The notes under the pieces were generated by a model. The model saw nothing but the letters and a program-made list of their open reading frames with translations. It had not been told where the DNA came from and ran no database searches. Positions 16,253 through 24,675 of a stretch of DNA of 64,000 nt are shown here, piece after piece (the stretch's first letter is position 1; each line of letters begins with the position of its first letter). This DNA is from Nonomuraea polychroma (GTDB taxonomy: Bacteria > Actinomycetota > Actinomycetes > Streptosporangiales > Streptosporangiaceae), in contig NZ_SAUN01000001.1 of assembly GCF_004011505.1 (NCBI RefSeq), forward strand, positions 8,273,501 to 8,337,500. The letters are read 5' to 3'. The position numbers were made by a program, and so were the translations under genes.

Positions 16253-17320
16253 TCACAGGCCGTAGGCGGCCAGCGCCTTGCTCGCGTACGCGGCGACCGG
16301 CGCGGCAACGTGCGCGGCGTCGCGGTGCACCCCGCGCAGGGTGTTGGAGGCGAAGGAGCGCTGGAACTCCAGCCCGACGTAACCCAGCCCCAAGTGGGTG
16401 GTGGAGAGGCCGCCGGCGTGCAGCGGCAGCCCGGTGTCGTCGAGGGCGCCGAGCGGCTGCAGGTAGTCCAGGTGAGGGCGGTAGCCGGTGGCGTAGATGA
16501 CCGTGTCCACAGCTTCACGCTCGCCGTCGGCCCAAATGATCCGGTCGCCGTCGAAGCCGGTGAACATCGGCCGCCGGTCCATCCGGCCGGACTCCAGCGA
16601 GGCGGCGTAGTCGCCGGTGTCCATCACCAGCGTGCCGGTCGCGATACGGGCCAGCCATTCCGGCGGCAGCGAGTCGAAGCCGGTGGTGGTGTGCCAGTAG
16701 TGCACATCCTTGCCGCCGACGATCTGCGGCATGAACTGGATCGGCTGCCGGGAGGCGATCGTGACGGTGGCCACCTCGGCGAGTTCGTAGGCGACCTGGA
16801 TGGCGGAGTTGCCGCCGCCCACCACCACGACGCGCTGCCCGGCGTAGTGCTTGGGGTTGCGGTAATCGGCCACGTGCAGGGCCTGGCCGGTGAAGCCGTC
16901 CTGGCCGGGCAGAGCGGGCAGGTACGGGTTGCCGAAGGAGCCGCTGGCGGCCACGACACCCATGGTCTGCAGGGTGTCACCGCTTGAGGGGTGCACGAGA
17001 AACCCGCCTGCGCCGTCGGCTTCCACCGCGCTGACGCGCGTGCCGGTACGGATCTCCACGTCCAGGCTGTCGGCGTAGCGCTTCAGGTAGGCGACGACCT
17101 CGTCCCGGTGGGGGTAGTGGTCGGGGTCGCCGGGGAAGTCCAGGCCGGGCATGGTGCTGTAGCGGGCGGGTGAGAACAGGGCGAGGCTGTCGTAATAGTG
17201 CGCCCAGGAGCCGGTCGGCTGGTCGCCCGCTTCCAGGATGACGGGGGTACGTCCGAGTTCGCGCAGCGCGAGGGCGGCAGCGAGGCCGGACTGGCCCGCG
17301 CCGATGACGATGGTGTCCAT
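16253..17320 (-). CDS. arsO: Flavin-containing monooxygenase-like protein of the ars island (ArsO type)
   Basis: 355 aa from ATG 17320. An FAD-binding Rossmann motif is at the start (VIGAGQSG), then an FMO-like EAGDQPTGSWAHYYDSL, an NADPH motif (VVVGGGNSAI), and the ATGYRPHLDYL motif near the C-terminus. It is divergent from an arsR gene, with an inverted repeat between them, and belongs to the flavoprotein group found in ars operons and annotated ArsO, whose exact reaction is unsettled. On the minus strand TTGTCA and TACGAT are 16 bp apart and end 7 nt before the ATG, suggesting a leaderless transcript. An in-frame ATG at 17329 is the alternative start. Confidence 0.85.
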   Translation of the reverse strand: MDTIVIGAGQSGLAAALALRELGRTPVILEAGDQPTGSWAHYYDSLALFSPARYSTMPGLDFPGDPDHYPHRDEVVAYLKRYADSLDVEIRTGTRVSAVEADGAGGFLVHPSSGDTLQTMGVVAASGSFGNPYLPALPGQDGFTGQALHVADYRNPKHYAGQRVVVVGGGNSAIQVAYELAEVATVTIASRQPIQFMPQIVGGKDVHYWHTTTGFDSLPPEWLARIATGTLVMDTGDYAASLESGRMDRRPMFTGFDGDRIIWADGEREAVDTVIYATGYRPHLDYLQPLGALDDTGLPLHAGGLSTTHLGLGYVGLEFQRSFASNTLRGVHRDAAHVAAPVAAYASKALAAYGL

Positions 17321-17327
17321 GCGCCGC

Positions 17328-17361
17328 ATCGTATCGTCAAATCCTGAAATGACAATACGAT
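17328..17361. promoter_or_regulatory. ArsR operator between arsO-like gene and arsR
   Basis: Inverted repeat ATCGTATCGTCA (17328-17339) and TGACAATACGAT (17350-17361), 11 of 12 positions matching, with a 10-nt spacer. It overlaps the leftward promoter and lies 17 nt before the arsR start, so ArsR would repress both genes. Confidence 0.65.
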
Positions 17362-17377
17362 GGTGTAGAGTCATCCT

Positions 17378-17719
17378 ATGGAGATGGCGACCAACGGGAT
17401 CCAGCTGACGGACGCGGCCCGCGGCTTTCTCAAGGCGCTGGCCAGCGACACCCGCCAGCAGATCCTCTTCCTGTTTGAGGGCGGGGTGGAGCTGACGGTC
17501 AACGAGGTGGCCGAGCGGCTCTCGCTCGCCCAGTCGGCCGCCTCCACCCATCTGGCGACACTCCGCGACGGCGGGGTGCTCACCGCGCGGCGCGAATGGA
17601 AGACCGTCCATTACCGCGCCAATCCCGACGGCGTGCGACGCGCTCTGACGGATCTGCAGGATGCCCTGCAGGCGTGCTGCCCTCCCGGGGACGGCCCGTT
17701 CGCCGGCGGGTGCGGATAG
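17378..17719 (+). CDS. arsR: ArsR family regulator (first of three)
   Basis: 113 aa. The winged-helix domain is complete (LTVNEVAERLSLAQSAASTHL is the recognition region). The usual ELCVCDL metal site in the recognition helix is absent: the position reads LTVNEVAERL. A C-terminal ACCPPGDGPFAGGC supplies Cys residues instead, as in ArsR variants with C-terminal As(III) sites. It lies divergent from the FMO-like gene, with the operator in between. Confidence 0.88.
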   Translation: MEMATNGIQLTDAARGFLKALASDTRQQILFLFEGGVELTVNEVAERLSLAQSAASTHLATLRDGGVLTARREWKTVHYRANPDGVRRALTDLQDALQACCPPGDGPFAGGCG

Positions 17720-17861
17720 GCCCGGACCAGGTCAATCCCTCGATCAGGCTCGCGCCGACCCGGCGTCCCGGCAACTTAGGCTCCCATCTAATTTGACAGA
17801 TCTCTAATCAGTGGGGCATGCTGCCTATTACTTCGAAAATCATCTAAACAGGAGATGTGCG

Positions 17862-17999
17862 ATGCGTGCTCTACTGCGCCGGTTCCGCCGTGACACCACC
17901 GTCACGTTCGACGAGATCCGCGGCGAGGTCTGCGACGCGGCCTGCCGGGCCGGCGCCGCGCTCGATCGTGCCCGCACCACGAGCCTGATGCTCCGCTAG
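17862..17999 (+). CDS. 45-aa Cys-containing protein of the ars island
   Basis: AGGAG lies 8 nt before the ATG. The product has a basic N-terminus (RALLRRFRRD), then FDEIRGEVCDAACRAGAA and a short basic tail. The CDAAC pair could bind As(III). It precedes the FAD oxidoreductase by 32 bp on the same strand, so it is the first gene of that operon. I have the impression that similar tiny ORFs precede this oxidoreductase in other actinobacterial arsenic clusters, but cannot verify it. TTTGACAGATCTCTAATC at about 17791 may be part of its promoter/operator. Confidence 0.6.
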   Translation: MRALLRRFRRDTTVTFDEIRGEVCDAACRAGAALDRARTTSLMLR

Positions 18000-18031
18000 C
18001 CACCCGACGACCGAATGCGAGTGAGGCAACC

Positions 18032-19435
18032 ATGAGTGACGGATGCTGCGGCACCACTGCGCCCCTGGAGGCAGAGCAGCCCATGAGCAGGATCGAGGCC
18101 GGCGAGTTGCCGGTGGTGGTCATCGGCGCGGGCCCGGTCGGTCTGGCCGCCGCCGCGCACCTGGCCGAGCGCGGCGTGGACTTCCTGGTCCTGGAGGCCG
18201 GCGAGCAGATAGCCGCCTCGGTCGCGCAGTGGGGGCACGTCCGGGTGTTCAGCCCGTGGAAGTTCAACATCGACGCCGCCGCCAAGCGCCTGCTGGAGGC
18301 CGACGGCTGGAGCGAACCGGACCCCGAGTGGCTGCCCACCGGCGCCGAGCTGATCTCTGATTATCTCGCTCCGCTGGCCAAGCTGTTCGGGGACAAGGTA
18401 CGGCTCAGCACCAAGGTGACGGCGATCAGCCGCCTCGGCTATGACCGGGTCCGGACCAACGGCCGCGAAGACGTCCCGTTCCTGATCCGTCTCGACGGCG
18501 GTGAGGAGTTGCAGGCCCGCGCGATCATCGACGCCTCCGGCACCTACTTCACGTCGAACGTCCTGGGTGCCAGCGGCCTGCCCGCGTACGGCGAGGCGGA
18601 GGCGGGCGAGCTGGTCGACCACGCCCTGCCCGACGTGCTCGGCGCCGACCGTGAAACCTACGAGGGCAAGCACACGCTGGTCGTGGGCGCCGGTCACTCG
18701 GCCGCCACCACCCTGCTCGCCCTCGCGCAGCTCTACGACGCTCAGATCACCTGGGCGATCCGCGCGGGCAGCGCCAGCCGTACTTATGGCGGCGGCGCGG
18801 CCGACGCGCTGCCCGCCCGTGGCGCGCTCGGCACCCGCCTACGCGCCCACGTCGAGTCAGGGCGCATTCAGCTGCTGACCGGCTTCTTCACCCACTCCAT
18901 CACCCGAAGCGGTGACCGCGTGAGCGTGGTCAGCCGTGACCCGTCCGGCGCTGAGCAGTCCGTCACGGTGGACCGCATCGTGGCCGCGACGGGCTACCGC
19001 CCGGACCACTCCATCGCCTCCGAGCTGCGTCTGGACCTGGACCCGATCCTCGGCTCGACCCGGCAGCTGGCCCCGCTGATCGACCCCAATCAGCACTCCT
19101 GCGGCACCGTGCCCGCGCACGGCGTCGATGAGCTGGCCCACCCCGAACCGGGCTACTACGCCGTCGGCGTCAAGAGCTACGGCCGTGCCCCGACGTTCCT
19201 GATGGCCACCGGCTACGAGCAGGTCCGCTCGGTTGTCGCGGCCATCGCGGGCGACTGGGAGGCGGCCCGCGACGGACAGCTCGACCTGCCGGAGACCGGC
19301 GTGTGCTCCTCCAACCTCGCCGAAGCGCAGGAGCAGCGTGTCGGCCTGGCCACCGGGATCAGCGGTGGCCTGCTGGCCACCCCGCTGCCGCTGGCCACCG
19401 TCGGCGCCTCCAGCGACGGCAGCTGCTGCGGCTGA
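18032..19435 (+). CDS. FAD-dependent oxidoreductase with Cys-Cys termini, ars island
   Basis: 467 aa. An N-terminal SDGCCGTT precedes the FAD Rossmann motif (VVIGAGPVGLAAAAHL, from about residue 30). A second dinucleotide motif (LVVGAGHSAATTLLAL) and an ATGYRPDHS motif follow. The protein ends SSDGSCCG. Vicinal Cys at both ends is unusual for a flavoprotein and fits a role in handling trivalent arsenic or thiol-bound intermediates. It sits between the 45-aa Cys protein and a small helix-rich protein plus MFS pump, all rightward and tightly spaced, so I infer one arsenic operon. Reaction unknown. Confidence 0.85.
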   Translation: MSDGCCGTTAPLEAEQPMSRIEAGELPVVVIGAGPVGLAAAAHLAERGVDFLVLEAGEQIAASVAQWGHVRVFSPWKFNIDAAAKRLLEADGWSEPDPEWLPTGAELISDYLAPLAKLFGDKVRLSTKVTAISRLGYDRVRTNGREDVPFLIRLDGGEELQARAIIDASGTYFTSNVLGASGLPAYGEAEAGELVDHALPDVLGADRETYEGKHTLVVGAGHSAATTLLALAQLYDAQITWAIRAGSASRTYGGGAADALPARGALGTRLRAHVESGRIQLLTGFFTHSITRSGDRVSVVSRDPSGAEQSVTVDRIVAATGYRPDHSIASELRLDLDPILGSTRQLAPLIDPNQHSCGTVPAHGVDELAHPEPGYYAVGVKSYGRAPTFLMATGYEQVRSVVAAIAGDWEAARDGQLDLPETGVCSSNLAEAQEQRVGLATGISGGLLATPLPLATVGASSDGSCCG

Positions 19436-19449
19436 AAGCAGGGATGGAC

Positions 19450-19719
19450 ATGTCAGACGGATATCCCACCGCCGCCCAGAAGGAGGCCTTGCGCCTCATC
19501 TGTGACCACGGCCGGTTGCACACCGAAGAGCTGGGCCACCATTTGGTCAGCGCCCGGCGATCCAGCACCAACCCGGGCTTCGCGCCGGCCATCGCCCGCA
19601 TGGCCGGCACCCTGGCCTGGCGGCTGGAGGTCCAGGGCTTCATCGCCGAAACGGGAGACGAGTGGACGACGACCGCGGACGGCCGCCGCCTGATCTCGTG
19701 CTCCAGCGAGCCGGAGTGA
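19450..19719 (+). CDS. Small hypothetical protein, possible winged helix
   Basis: 89 aa from ATG 19450 (AGGG at suitable spacing); an in-frame ATG at 19444 is too close to that site. It reads as helix-turn-helix-like units (QKEALRLICDHGRLHTEELG) and a C-terminal strand pair (GFIAETGDEWTTTADGRRL), similar in layout to small winged-helix proteins. It overlaps the next gene by 4 nt (GTGA), so it is part of the arsenic operon. The role could be regulatory, but no metal site is visible apart from one central and one C-terminal Cys. Confidence 0.65.
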   Translation: MSDGYPTAAQKEALRLICDHGRLHTEELGHHLVSARRSSTNPGFAPAIARMAGTLAWRLEVQGFIAETGDEWTTTADGRRLISCSSEPE

Positions 19720-20942
19720 GCTCCACCACCGAGACCGCCGCCCCAGGAACCAGGGGCGGCGGTCAGCCGCGTTCCGGCCACGGCCGGCGGATCGTCGCCG
19801 CACTGGCCGTCACCCAGACCATCGGGTACGGCGTGCTCTACTACGCCTTCTCCGTCTTCCTCGCGCCGATGGCCCGCGACCTGCACGCCACCAACGCCCA
19901 GATCGCCGCGGCGCTCACCCTGTCGATCCTGATCGCCGCCCTGTGCGCGCCGCTGGTCGGCCGCCGGCTCGATGCCCGCGGCGGCCGTGGCCTCATGACC
20001 GCCGGATCGATTCTCGGCACGGCTGCCGTGCTGGCCTGGTCGCGAGTGGAGAGCCTGTGGCAGCTGTACGCGGTGTTCGCCGCGATGGGCATCGCCTGCG
20101 CCATGGTGCTCTACGAGTCGGCCTTCGCCGTCATCGTCAGCTGGTTCGACGGCCCTGTCCGGGCAGGCGCCCTGCTCGCGCTCACTGTCGTTGCCGGTTT
20201 CGCCTCCTCGATCTTCCTGCCGCTCACCGGGCTGCTGGTGGAGTGGTACGGCTGGCGCCAGGCTCTGGTCGTCCTGGCGCTGATCTACGGCGTGGCCGCG
20301 ATCCCGCTGCACGCGCTCGTCCTGCGCCGCCGTATCCACACCAAGCACGAGCCCGCCACAGCAGAACAGCGGGCCGGCATCGTCAAGTCCGCCACCCGCC
20401 GACGGCCGTTCTGGCTGCTGGTGCTCGCCTTCACCGCCAACGGCGGCGCGGCGGCGGTCATGGCGGTGCTGCTCATCACCTACCTCATCCACCTCGGGCA
20501 CTCCCCCGTCCTGGCCGCCACGCTGGCCGGACTCCTGGGGGTGCTGTCGGTGACCGGACGCCTGCTCACCACCGGCCTGCAACGCCGGCTGCCCGCCGCA
20601 CTCATCGCTGCCGCGATCTTCGCCCTGCAGGGCGTCTCCGTCCTGCTGCTACCGCTGGTCGGGCACACGGTCCAGGGCGCCATCGGCTGCGTGCTGGGAT
20701 TCGGGCTGGGCTTCGGCATCGCCTCCATCACCCTGCCACACCTGCTGGTCGGCCGGTACGGCACCGCCGCCTACGCCTCGTTGTCCGGCCGTATCGCCGC
20801 CTTCTCCGTCACCGACAAGGCCCTCGCTCCGCTGGGAGCGGTCGCGCTCGCCCAAGCGGTGGGCTACGTCTGGGTGATGGGCGCGGTCGCCGCCGCCTGC
20901 ATGATCGCCGCGTTGGCCTTGGTCGCCTACCATCGCGTATGA
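19716..20942 (+). CDS. MFS transporter of the ars island
   Basis: 408 aa from GTG 19716, which overlaps the previous stop codon. Twelve hydrophobic segments are predicted by eye, with the MFS loop motif GRRLDARGGR between helices 2 and 3 and a long cytoplasmic loop (RRRIHTKHEPATAEQR) in the middle. It is co-transcribed with the FAD oxidoreductase and followed immediately by an arsR gene. By position it would export the product of the oxidoreductase, possibly an organo- or thiol-arsenical, but no ArsJ/ArsP signature was identified. Confidence 0.82.
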   Translation: MSSTTETAAPGTRGGGQPRSGHGRRIVAALAVTQTIGYGVLYYAFSVFLAPMARDLHATNAQIAAALTLSILIAALCAPLVGRRLDARGGRGLMTAGSILGTAAVLAWSRVESLWQLYAVFAAMGIACAMVLYESAFAVIVSWFDGPVRAGALLALTVVAGFASSIFLPLTGLLVEWYGWRQALVVLALIYGVAAIPLHALVLRRRIHTKHEPATAEQRAGIVKSATRRRPFWLLVLAFTANGGAAAVMAVLLITYLIHLGHSPVLAATLAGLLGVLSVTGRLLTTGLQRRLPAALIAAAIFALQGVSVLLLPLVGHTVQGAIGCVLGFGLGFGIASITLPHLLVGRYGTAAYASLSGRIAAFSVTDKALAPLGAVALAQAVGYVWVMGAVAAACMIAALALVAYHRV

Positions 20943-20943
20943 T

Positions 20944-20959
20944 TTCGATAGATGTCGAA
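20944..20959. promoter_or_regulatory. Putative ArsR operator upstream of the second arsR
   Basis: Inverted repeat TTCGA-TAGATG-TCGAA begins 2 nt past the MFS stop codon and 15 nt before the arsR start. The core ATAGATGTC recurs on the minus strand near 23980, upstream of the third arsR gene. Confidence 0.55.
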
Positions 20960-20973
20960 GTAAGGGGTGCAGG

Positions 20974-21351
20974 ATGACCGCCGTCACGATCCAGTGCTGC
21001 GCGCCGATCGCGCGCGAGCCGCTGTCGGAGACCGACGCCGCCGAGCTGGCGGTCATGCTCAAGGCCGTCGCCGATCCGGTACGACTGCGCCTGCTGTCGA
21101 TGATCGGCTCCCACGCCGGAGGCGAGGCCTGCGTATGCGACCTCACCGACGCCTTCGACCTGACGGCGCCCACGATCTCGCACCACCTCAAGGTCTTGCG
21201 TACAGCGGGCTTGATCGACGGCGAACGGCGAGGCACCTGGGTCTACTACCGGATCATCCCCGAGGCGGTGAACAAGCTGGGCGCCCTGTTCGCGCCGCTC
21301 ACCGAGTCCGCGCTCGGCAGGCCGGGTGAGCTGGAGCTCACCCCCGTATGA
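20974..21351 (+). CDS. arsR: ArsR family As(III)-responsive regulator (second)
   Basis: 125 aa with the classical arsenic site EACVCDLTDAF in the DNA-binding helix region (Cys-x-Cys), plus a vicinal CC at residues 8-9. The winged helix is complete (TAPTISHHLKVLR, then WVYYRI). Binding As(III) to the Cys residues releases the operator in this class. It is 31 bp after the MFS gene and very similar in build to the third arsR at 23579-23920. Confidence 0.92.
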   Translation: MTAVTIQCCAPIAREPLSETDAAELAVMLKAVADPVRLRLLSMIGSHAGGEACVCDLTDAFDLTAPTISHHLKVLRTAGLIDGERRGTWVYYRIIPEAVNKLGALFAPLTESALGRPGELELTPV

Positions 21352-21364
21352 CCGATGAACCCGC

Positions 21365-21660
21365 GTGGTCGAGGTCCTGGTCATCGGCGGTGGCCAGGCG
21401 GGGTTGGCCGTCGGCTACCACCTGCACCTGCGCGCACACCACCTGGACCACTCTGCGCCCGCCCCGCCTACTCCCTGACGAGGTAGACGGCCGCGCCTTG
21501 TGCGACCTGGCCACCCGCCGCCACAAAGCAGCCCAGACTGGCGAAAACCGCACCCGGCATCGGTGACCTGGGCGACATCGTCGCTGTCCCACCCGTACGT
21601 GAGGCCCGCGACCGGGGAGCGCTCAAGGCCGAACCGATGTTCGCCCGCCTCACACCACAG
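21365..21660 (+). pseudogene. Relic of a third flavin monooxygenase (ArsO-like) gene
   Basis: GTG 21365 begins a FAD motif, VVEVLVIGGGQAGLAVGYHL, but the frame stops near 21480. At about 21555-21650 another frame encodes GDIVAVPPVREARDRGALKA followed by EPMFARLTP, which fits the middle of ArsO-type flavoproteins. The section between and the C-terminus are gone. The gene lies right after arsR, the normal position for this enzyme in ars operons, and decayed by deletions. Confidence 0.6.
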
Positions 21661-22090
21661 CGAGCGCCTGGAGCGACGGGCCGGACTGGCCGCGATCGGC
21701 ATCGGCATGGGCATGCCCGGCTACCAGACCCCCGCCGAAACCCCCGACCGCGTCCAGCCGGACACCCTTGTGGCAGCGGCCCGCCTGCTGGTGGCCACCG
21801 TGTGGCTGCTGTCCGGCCGGTGCGACCTGACCGCCTCCCCGCAAACGAAGGCCCAGTTTCAAGAGGCGACAGACTGGGTGGCGGCCTGCTGGGCGAAATG
21901 CTCCTGCAGTGCGGTCATCTTGCCCAGGTAGCAGGCGGCCATCTGCAGGTGGGTGTAGGCGGTGTCCTCATCGATCGCGGTCATGGCGGCGCGGCAGGCG
22001 GTGTCGGCGCGAAGACCCCGGCCGGGGCGATGGGAGCGATCGCGTGGGTCGCCGGGGCCACGCCACCTGCCTGTCCCTTCGTCGCCGTCC
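21661..22090. other. Gap between decayed ars gene and arsC
   Basis: Contains fragments only. On the plus strand ERLERRAGLAAIGIGMGMPG and a following helical stretch, and on the minus strand a ~40-codon frame (21862-21985) with YTHLQMAACYLGKMTALQEH, look protein-like but belong to no family I recognise. Probably relics. Confidence 0.35.
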
Positions 22091-22489
22091 TCAGCCGGAG
22101 GGGAGCAGCTCTTTGATCAGTTGCTCGATACGGGTACGGATCTCATCGCGGATCGGTCGGACGGCCTCGATACCTTGGCCCGCCGGGTCGTCGAGCTTCC
22201 AATCCTCGTAGCGCTTGCCGGGGAAGACCGGGCAGGCGTCGCCGCAGCCCATGGTGATGACCACGTCCGAGGCCTGCACAGCGTCGACGGTGAGGACCTT
22301 CGGCCGCTCGGCGGTGATGTCGATGCCGACCTCGCGCATGGCCTCCACCGCGACGGGGTTGATCTGGTCGGCGGGCGCGGATCCGGCCGAGCGGACCTCG
22401 ATGCGGTCGCCGGCCAGGTGGGAGAGCCACCCGGCGGCCATCTGGGAGCGGCCGGCGTTGTGCACGCAGACGAACAGGACACTAGGCAT
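22091..22489 (-). CDS. arsC: Arsenate reductase ArsC (low-molecular-weight phosphatase fold)
   Basis: 132 aa. It reduces arsenate to arsenite for export by ACR3. The catalytic P-loop is VCVHNAGRSQM (C-x5-R), the resolving cysteines are in MGCGDACPV, and the general-acid region is DDPAGQG. The length and motifs fit the single-domain thioredoxin/mycothiol-type ArsC of actinobacteria. It overlaps the end of acr3 by 8 nt, giving an arsR-acr3-arsC operon on the minus strand. Confidence 0.93.
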   Translation of the reverse strand: MPSVLFVCVHNAGRSQMAAGWLSHLAGDRIEVRSAGSAPADQINPVAVEAMREVGIDITAERPKVLTVDAVQASDVVITMGCGDACPVFPGKRYEDWKLDDPAGQGIEAVRPIRDEIRTRIEQLIKELLPSG

Positions 22490-23564
22490 CAGCGGGCTCC
22501 TTGCTGAACAGACGCCGCCCCCACAGGCTGACGTAAACCAGGGCGACCAGGACAGGCACCTCGATGAGCGGGCCGACCACTCCGGCCAGCGCCTGCCCCG
22601 AAGTGACGCCGAACACGCCGACGGCTACGGCGATGGCCAGCTCGAAGTTGTTGCCGGCCGCGGTGAAGGCGAGCGTGGAGGTGCGGTCATAGGGAAGGCC
22701 GATGGCCCGCCCGGCCAGGAACGAGCCGCCCCACATGAGGAAGAAGTACGCCAGCAGCGGCAGCGCGATCCGGGCCACGTCCAATGGACGCTCGCTGATC
22801 GTGTGCCCTTGCAGGGCGAACAGGATGACGATGGTGAACAGCAGCCCGTACAGCGCGATCGGGCCGATCTTCGGCAGGAAGCGGGTCTCGTACCATTCCC
22901 GGCCCTTGGACCTCTCGCCCAGCTTGCGGGACAGGTATCCGGCAGCGAGGGGGATTCCCAGGAAGATCAGCACGTACTGGGCGATGTCCCACATTGAGAC
23001 GTCCAGCGCCGCTTGGGAAAGGCCGAGCCAGCCGGGCAGGATCTCCAGATAGAACCAGCCGAGCGCGCCGAAGGCGATGACCTGGAAGATGGAGTTGAGG
23101 GCGACCAGGACGGCGGCGGCCTCGCGGTCGCCGCAGGCCAGGTCGTTCCAGATGAGGACCATGGCGATGCAGCGGGCCAGGCCGACGATGATCAGCCCGG
23201 TGCGGTATTCGGGCAGGTCCGGCAGCAGGGCCCAGGCCAGCGCGAACATCAGGGCCGGGCCGACGATCCAGTTCAACACCAGGGACGCCAGCAGCATGCG
23301 GCGGTCGCCGGTGACGGTGTCGAGCCGGTCGTAGCGGACCTTGGCCAGCACCGGATACATCATCAGCAGCAGGCCCAGCGCGATGGGCAGCGAGATCTCG
23401 CCGATCTTCACCGCTTCCAGCGCCGTGTCCAGGCCGGGCACCAGCCGTCCGAGGAGCAGTCCGGCGGCCATCGCCAGCCCGATCCACACCGGCAGGAATC
23501 GATCCAGCGTGGACAGTCCGCCGATCACGCCTGAACTTTTGGTCGTGACAGTTGTGGACGGCAT
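22482..23564 (-). CDS. acr3: ACR3 family arsenite efflux transporter
   Basis: 360 aa from ATG 23564. About ten transmembrane helices. Diagnostic ACR3 motifs include LARCIAMVLIWNDLACGD, which holds the conserved Cys of the transport site, and FTAAGNNFELAIAVAVGVFG near the C-terminus. It exports As(III) across the cytoplasmic membrane using the proton motive force. It sits 14 bp after arsR and overlaps arsC, so the three are co-regulated. Confidence 0.93.
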   Translation of the reverse strand: MPSTTVTTKSSGVIGGLSTLDRFLPVWIGLAMAAGLLLGRLVPGLDTALEAVKIGEISLPIALGLLLMMYPVLAKVRYDRLDTVTGDRRMLLASLVLNWIVGPALMFALAWALLPDLPEYRTGLIIVGLARCIAMVLIWNDLACGDREAAAVLVALNSIFQVIAFGALGWFYLEILPGWLGLSQAALDVSMWDIAQYVLIFLGIPLAAGYLSRKLGERSKGREWYETRFLPKIGPIALYGLLFTIVILFALQGHTISERPLDVARIALPLLAYFFLMWGGSFLAGRAIGLPYDRTSTLAFTAAGNNFELAIAVAVGVFGVTSGQALAGVVGPLIEVPVLVALVYVSLWGRRLFSKEPADA

Positions 23565-23578
23565 CCAGCTTCCTAGCC

Positions 23579-23920
23579 TCAGACCGTGGCGGGCGTGTTG
23601 AGCAGCGCTGACAGTTCGGCGAGCGTGTCGGGAACGAGCCGGTAGTACACCCAGGAGGCGCGCCGTTCGGAGGTGAGCAGGCCGACGTCCTTGAGCACCT
23701 TCAGGTGGTGACTGATGGTCGGCTGGGACAGCTCGAAGGCATCGGTGATGTCGCACACGCAGGCCTCGCCGCCTTCGCGGCTGGCCACGATCGACAGGAT
23801 GCGCAGCCGTACAGGATCGCCCAGCGCCTTGAAGACGCGAGCCACGCCTGCGGCCTGGTCGGCGTCGAATGGCTCGCGGGCCAGCGGCGGGCTGCACTCC
23901 AGAAGTTCGAGCAGGTCCAT
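23579..23920 (-). CDS. arsR: ArsR family As(III)-responsive regulator (third)
   Basis: 113 aa. The Cys site is EACVCDITDAF, in the same place as in the second ArsR, and the recognition segment SQPTISHHLKVLK is nearly identical. It heads the acr3-arsC operon and would repress it until As(III) binds. Its promoter/operator lies at about 23960-23985. Confidence 0.92.
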   Translation of the reverse strand: MDLLELLECSPPLAREPFDADQAAGVARVFKALGDPVRLRILSIVASREGGEACVCDITDAFELSQPTISHHLKVLKDVGLLTSERRASWVYYRLVPDTLAELSALLNTPATV

Positions 23921-23959
23921 TCACGCTCCATGCATAGATACCGGCCGATGTCGGCCACC

Positions 23960-23985
23960 GTCTATATTGACAGACATCTATCCGT
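23960..23985 (-). promoter_or_regulatory. Putative promoter/operator of the arsR-acr3-arsC operon
   Basis: The minus strand shows GATAGATGTCTGTCAATATA, AT-rich in a GC-rich setting, 42-65 nt before the start. It shares ATAGATGTC with the site at 20944-20959. The repeats are imperfect, so the exact operator is uncertain. Confidence 0.45.
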
Positions 23986-23998
23986 GCTCGCGACAGGG

Positions 23999-24568
23999 TC
24001 AGCTGCTCGCCGGCACTTCGAGGTCGGCCAGGAGGGCGCGGACGCGGCGCTCGATCTCGTCGCGGATCGGGCGGATCTCCGCCACCGTCTTGCCCGCCGG
24101 ATCGTCCAGCTCCCAGTCCAGGTAGCGCTTGCCGGGTTAGACCGGGCAGGCATCGCCGCAGCCCATGGTGATCACGACATCGGCGGCGCGGACGATCTCC
24201 TCGGTCCACGGCTTGGGGTACTCGCGGGAGATGTCGATGCCGCGCTCGGCCATCGAGGCGATCGCGGCGGGGTTGACCTCAGAGGCGAACTCCGAGCCGC
24301 CCGACCAGCCGACGGCGTGCTCGCCGGCCAGTTCGGTGAAGAAGCCGAGCGCCATCTGGGAGCGCCCGGCGTTGTGTACGCACAGGAACAGCACGATCGG
24401 ACGACCGTCGTGATGGCCCTCGACCCTGGCCAGGGCGTGCAGGCGCTGGCGGGCGAACCGTTCGGCGAGCAGCGGCAGGAAGTTGGCGACTGCCGCCTTG
24501 GTGGCGAACTGGTCGTGCGGCCCGCCACTGGCTCGCCGGGCGTAACACCGCCCGGCAGACCACGACAT
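23999..24568 (-). pseudogene. arsC: Second arsC with an in-frame ochre stop
   Basis: An N-terminal helical extension (FLPLLAERFARQRLHALAR) precedes a complete ArsC-type P-loop (LCVHNAGRSQMALGFF) and MGCGDACPV. Directly after, TAA stands where Phe is expected (CPV-F-PGKRY). The frame then continues perfectly in phase (PGKRYLDWELDDPAGKTVAE) to a stop at 23999-24001. It keeps the layout of two-domain actinobacterial ArsC proteins, but the start is unclear and part of the N-terminal helix bundle may be missing. The nonsense codon removes the DDPAG general-acid loop, so the product should be inactive. Confidence 0.75.
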
Positions 24569-24612
24569 CCGGACATCAAGCCTTGTTCATCAGGCGATCA
24601 CCAGACAGACAC

Positions 24613-24628
24613 ATAGAAATTTGTCTAT
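24613..24628. promoter_or_regulatory. Inverted repeat upstream of the PhoX-like gene
   Basis: ATAGA-N6-TCTAT, a perfect 5-bp inverted repeat 48 nt before the ATG at 24676, in an AT-rich patch. It resembles the AT-rich, ATAGA-containing sites upstream of the ars genes and may be a shared operator. Confidence 0.4.
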
Positions 24629-24675
24629 ATATGGAGGATCGAGTCGCTCTTTGCACCCTCGTAAGGGGAATCATC

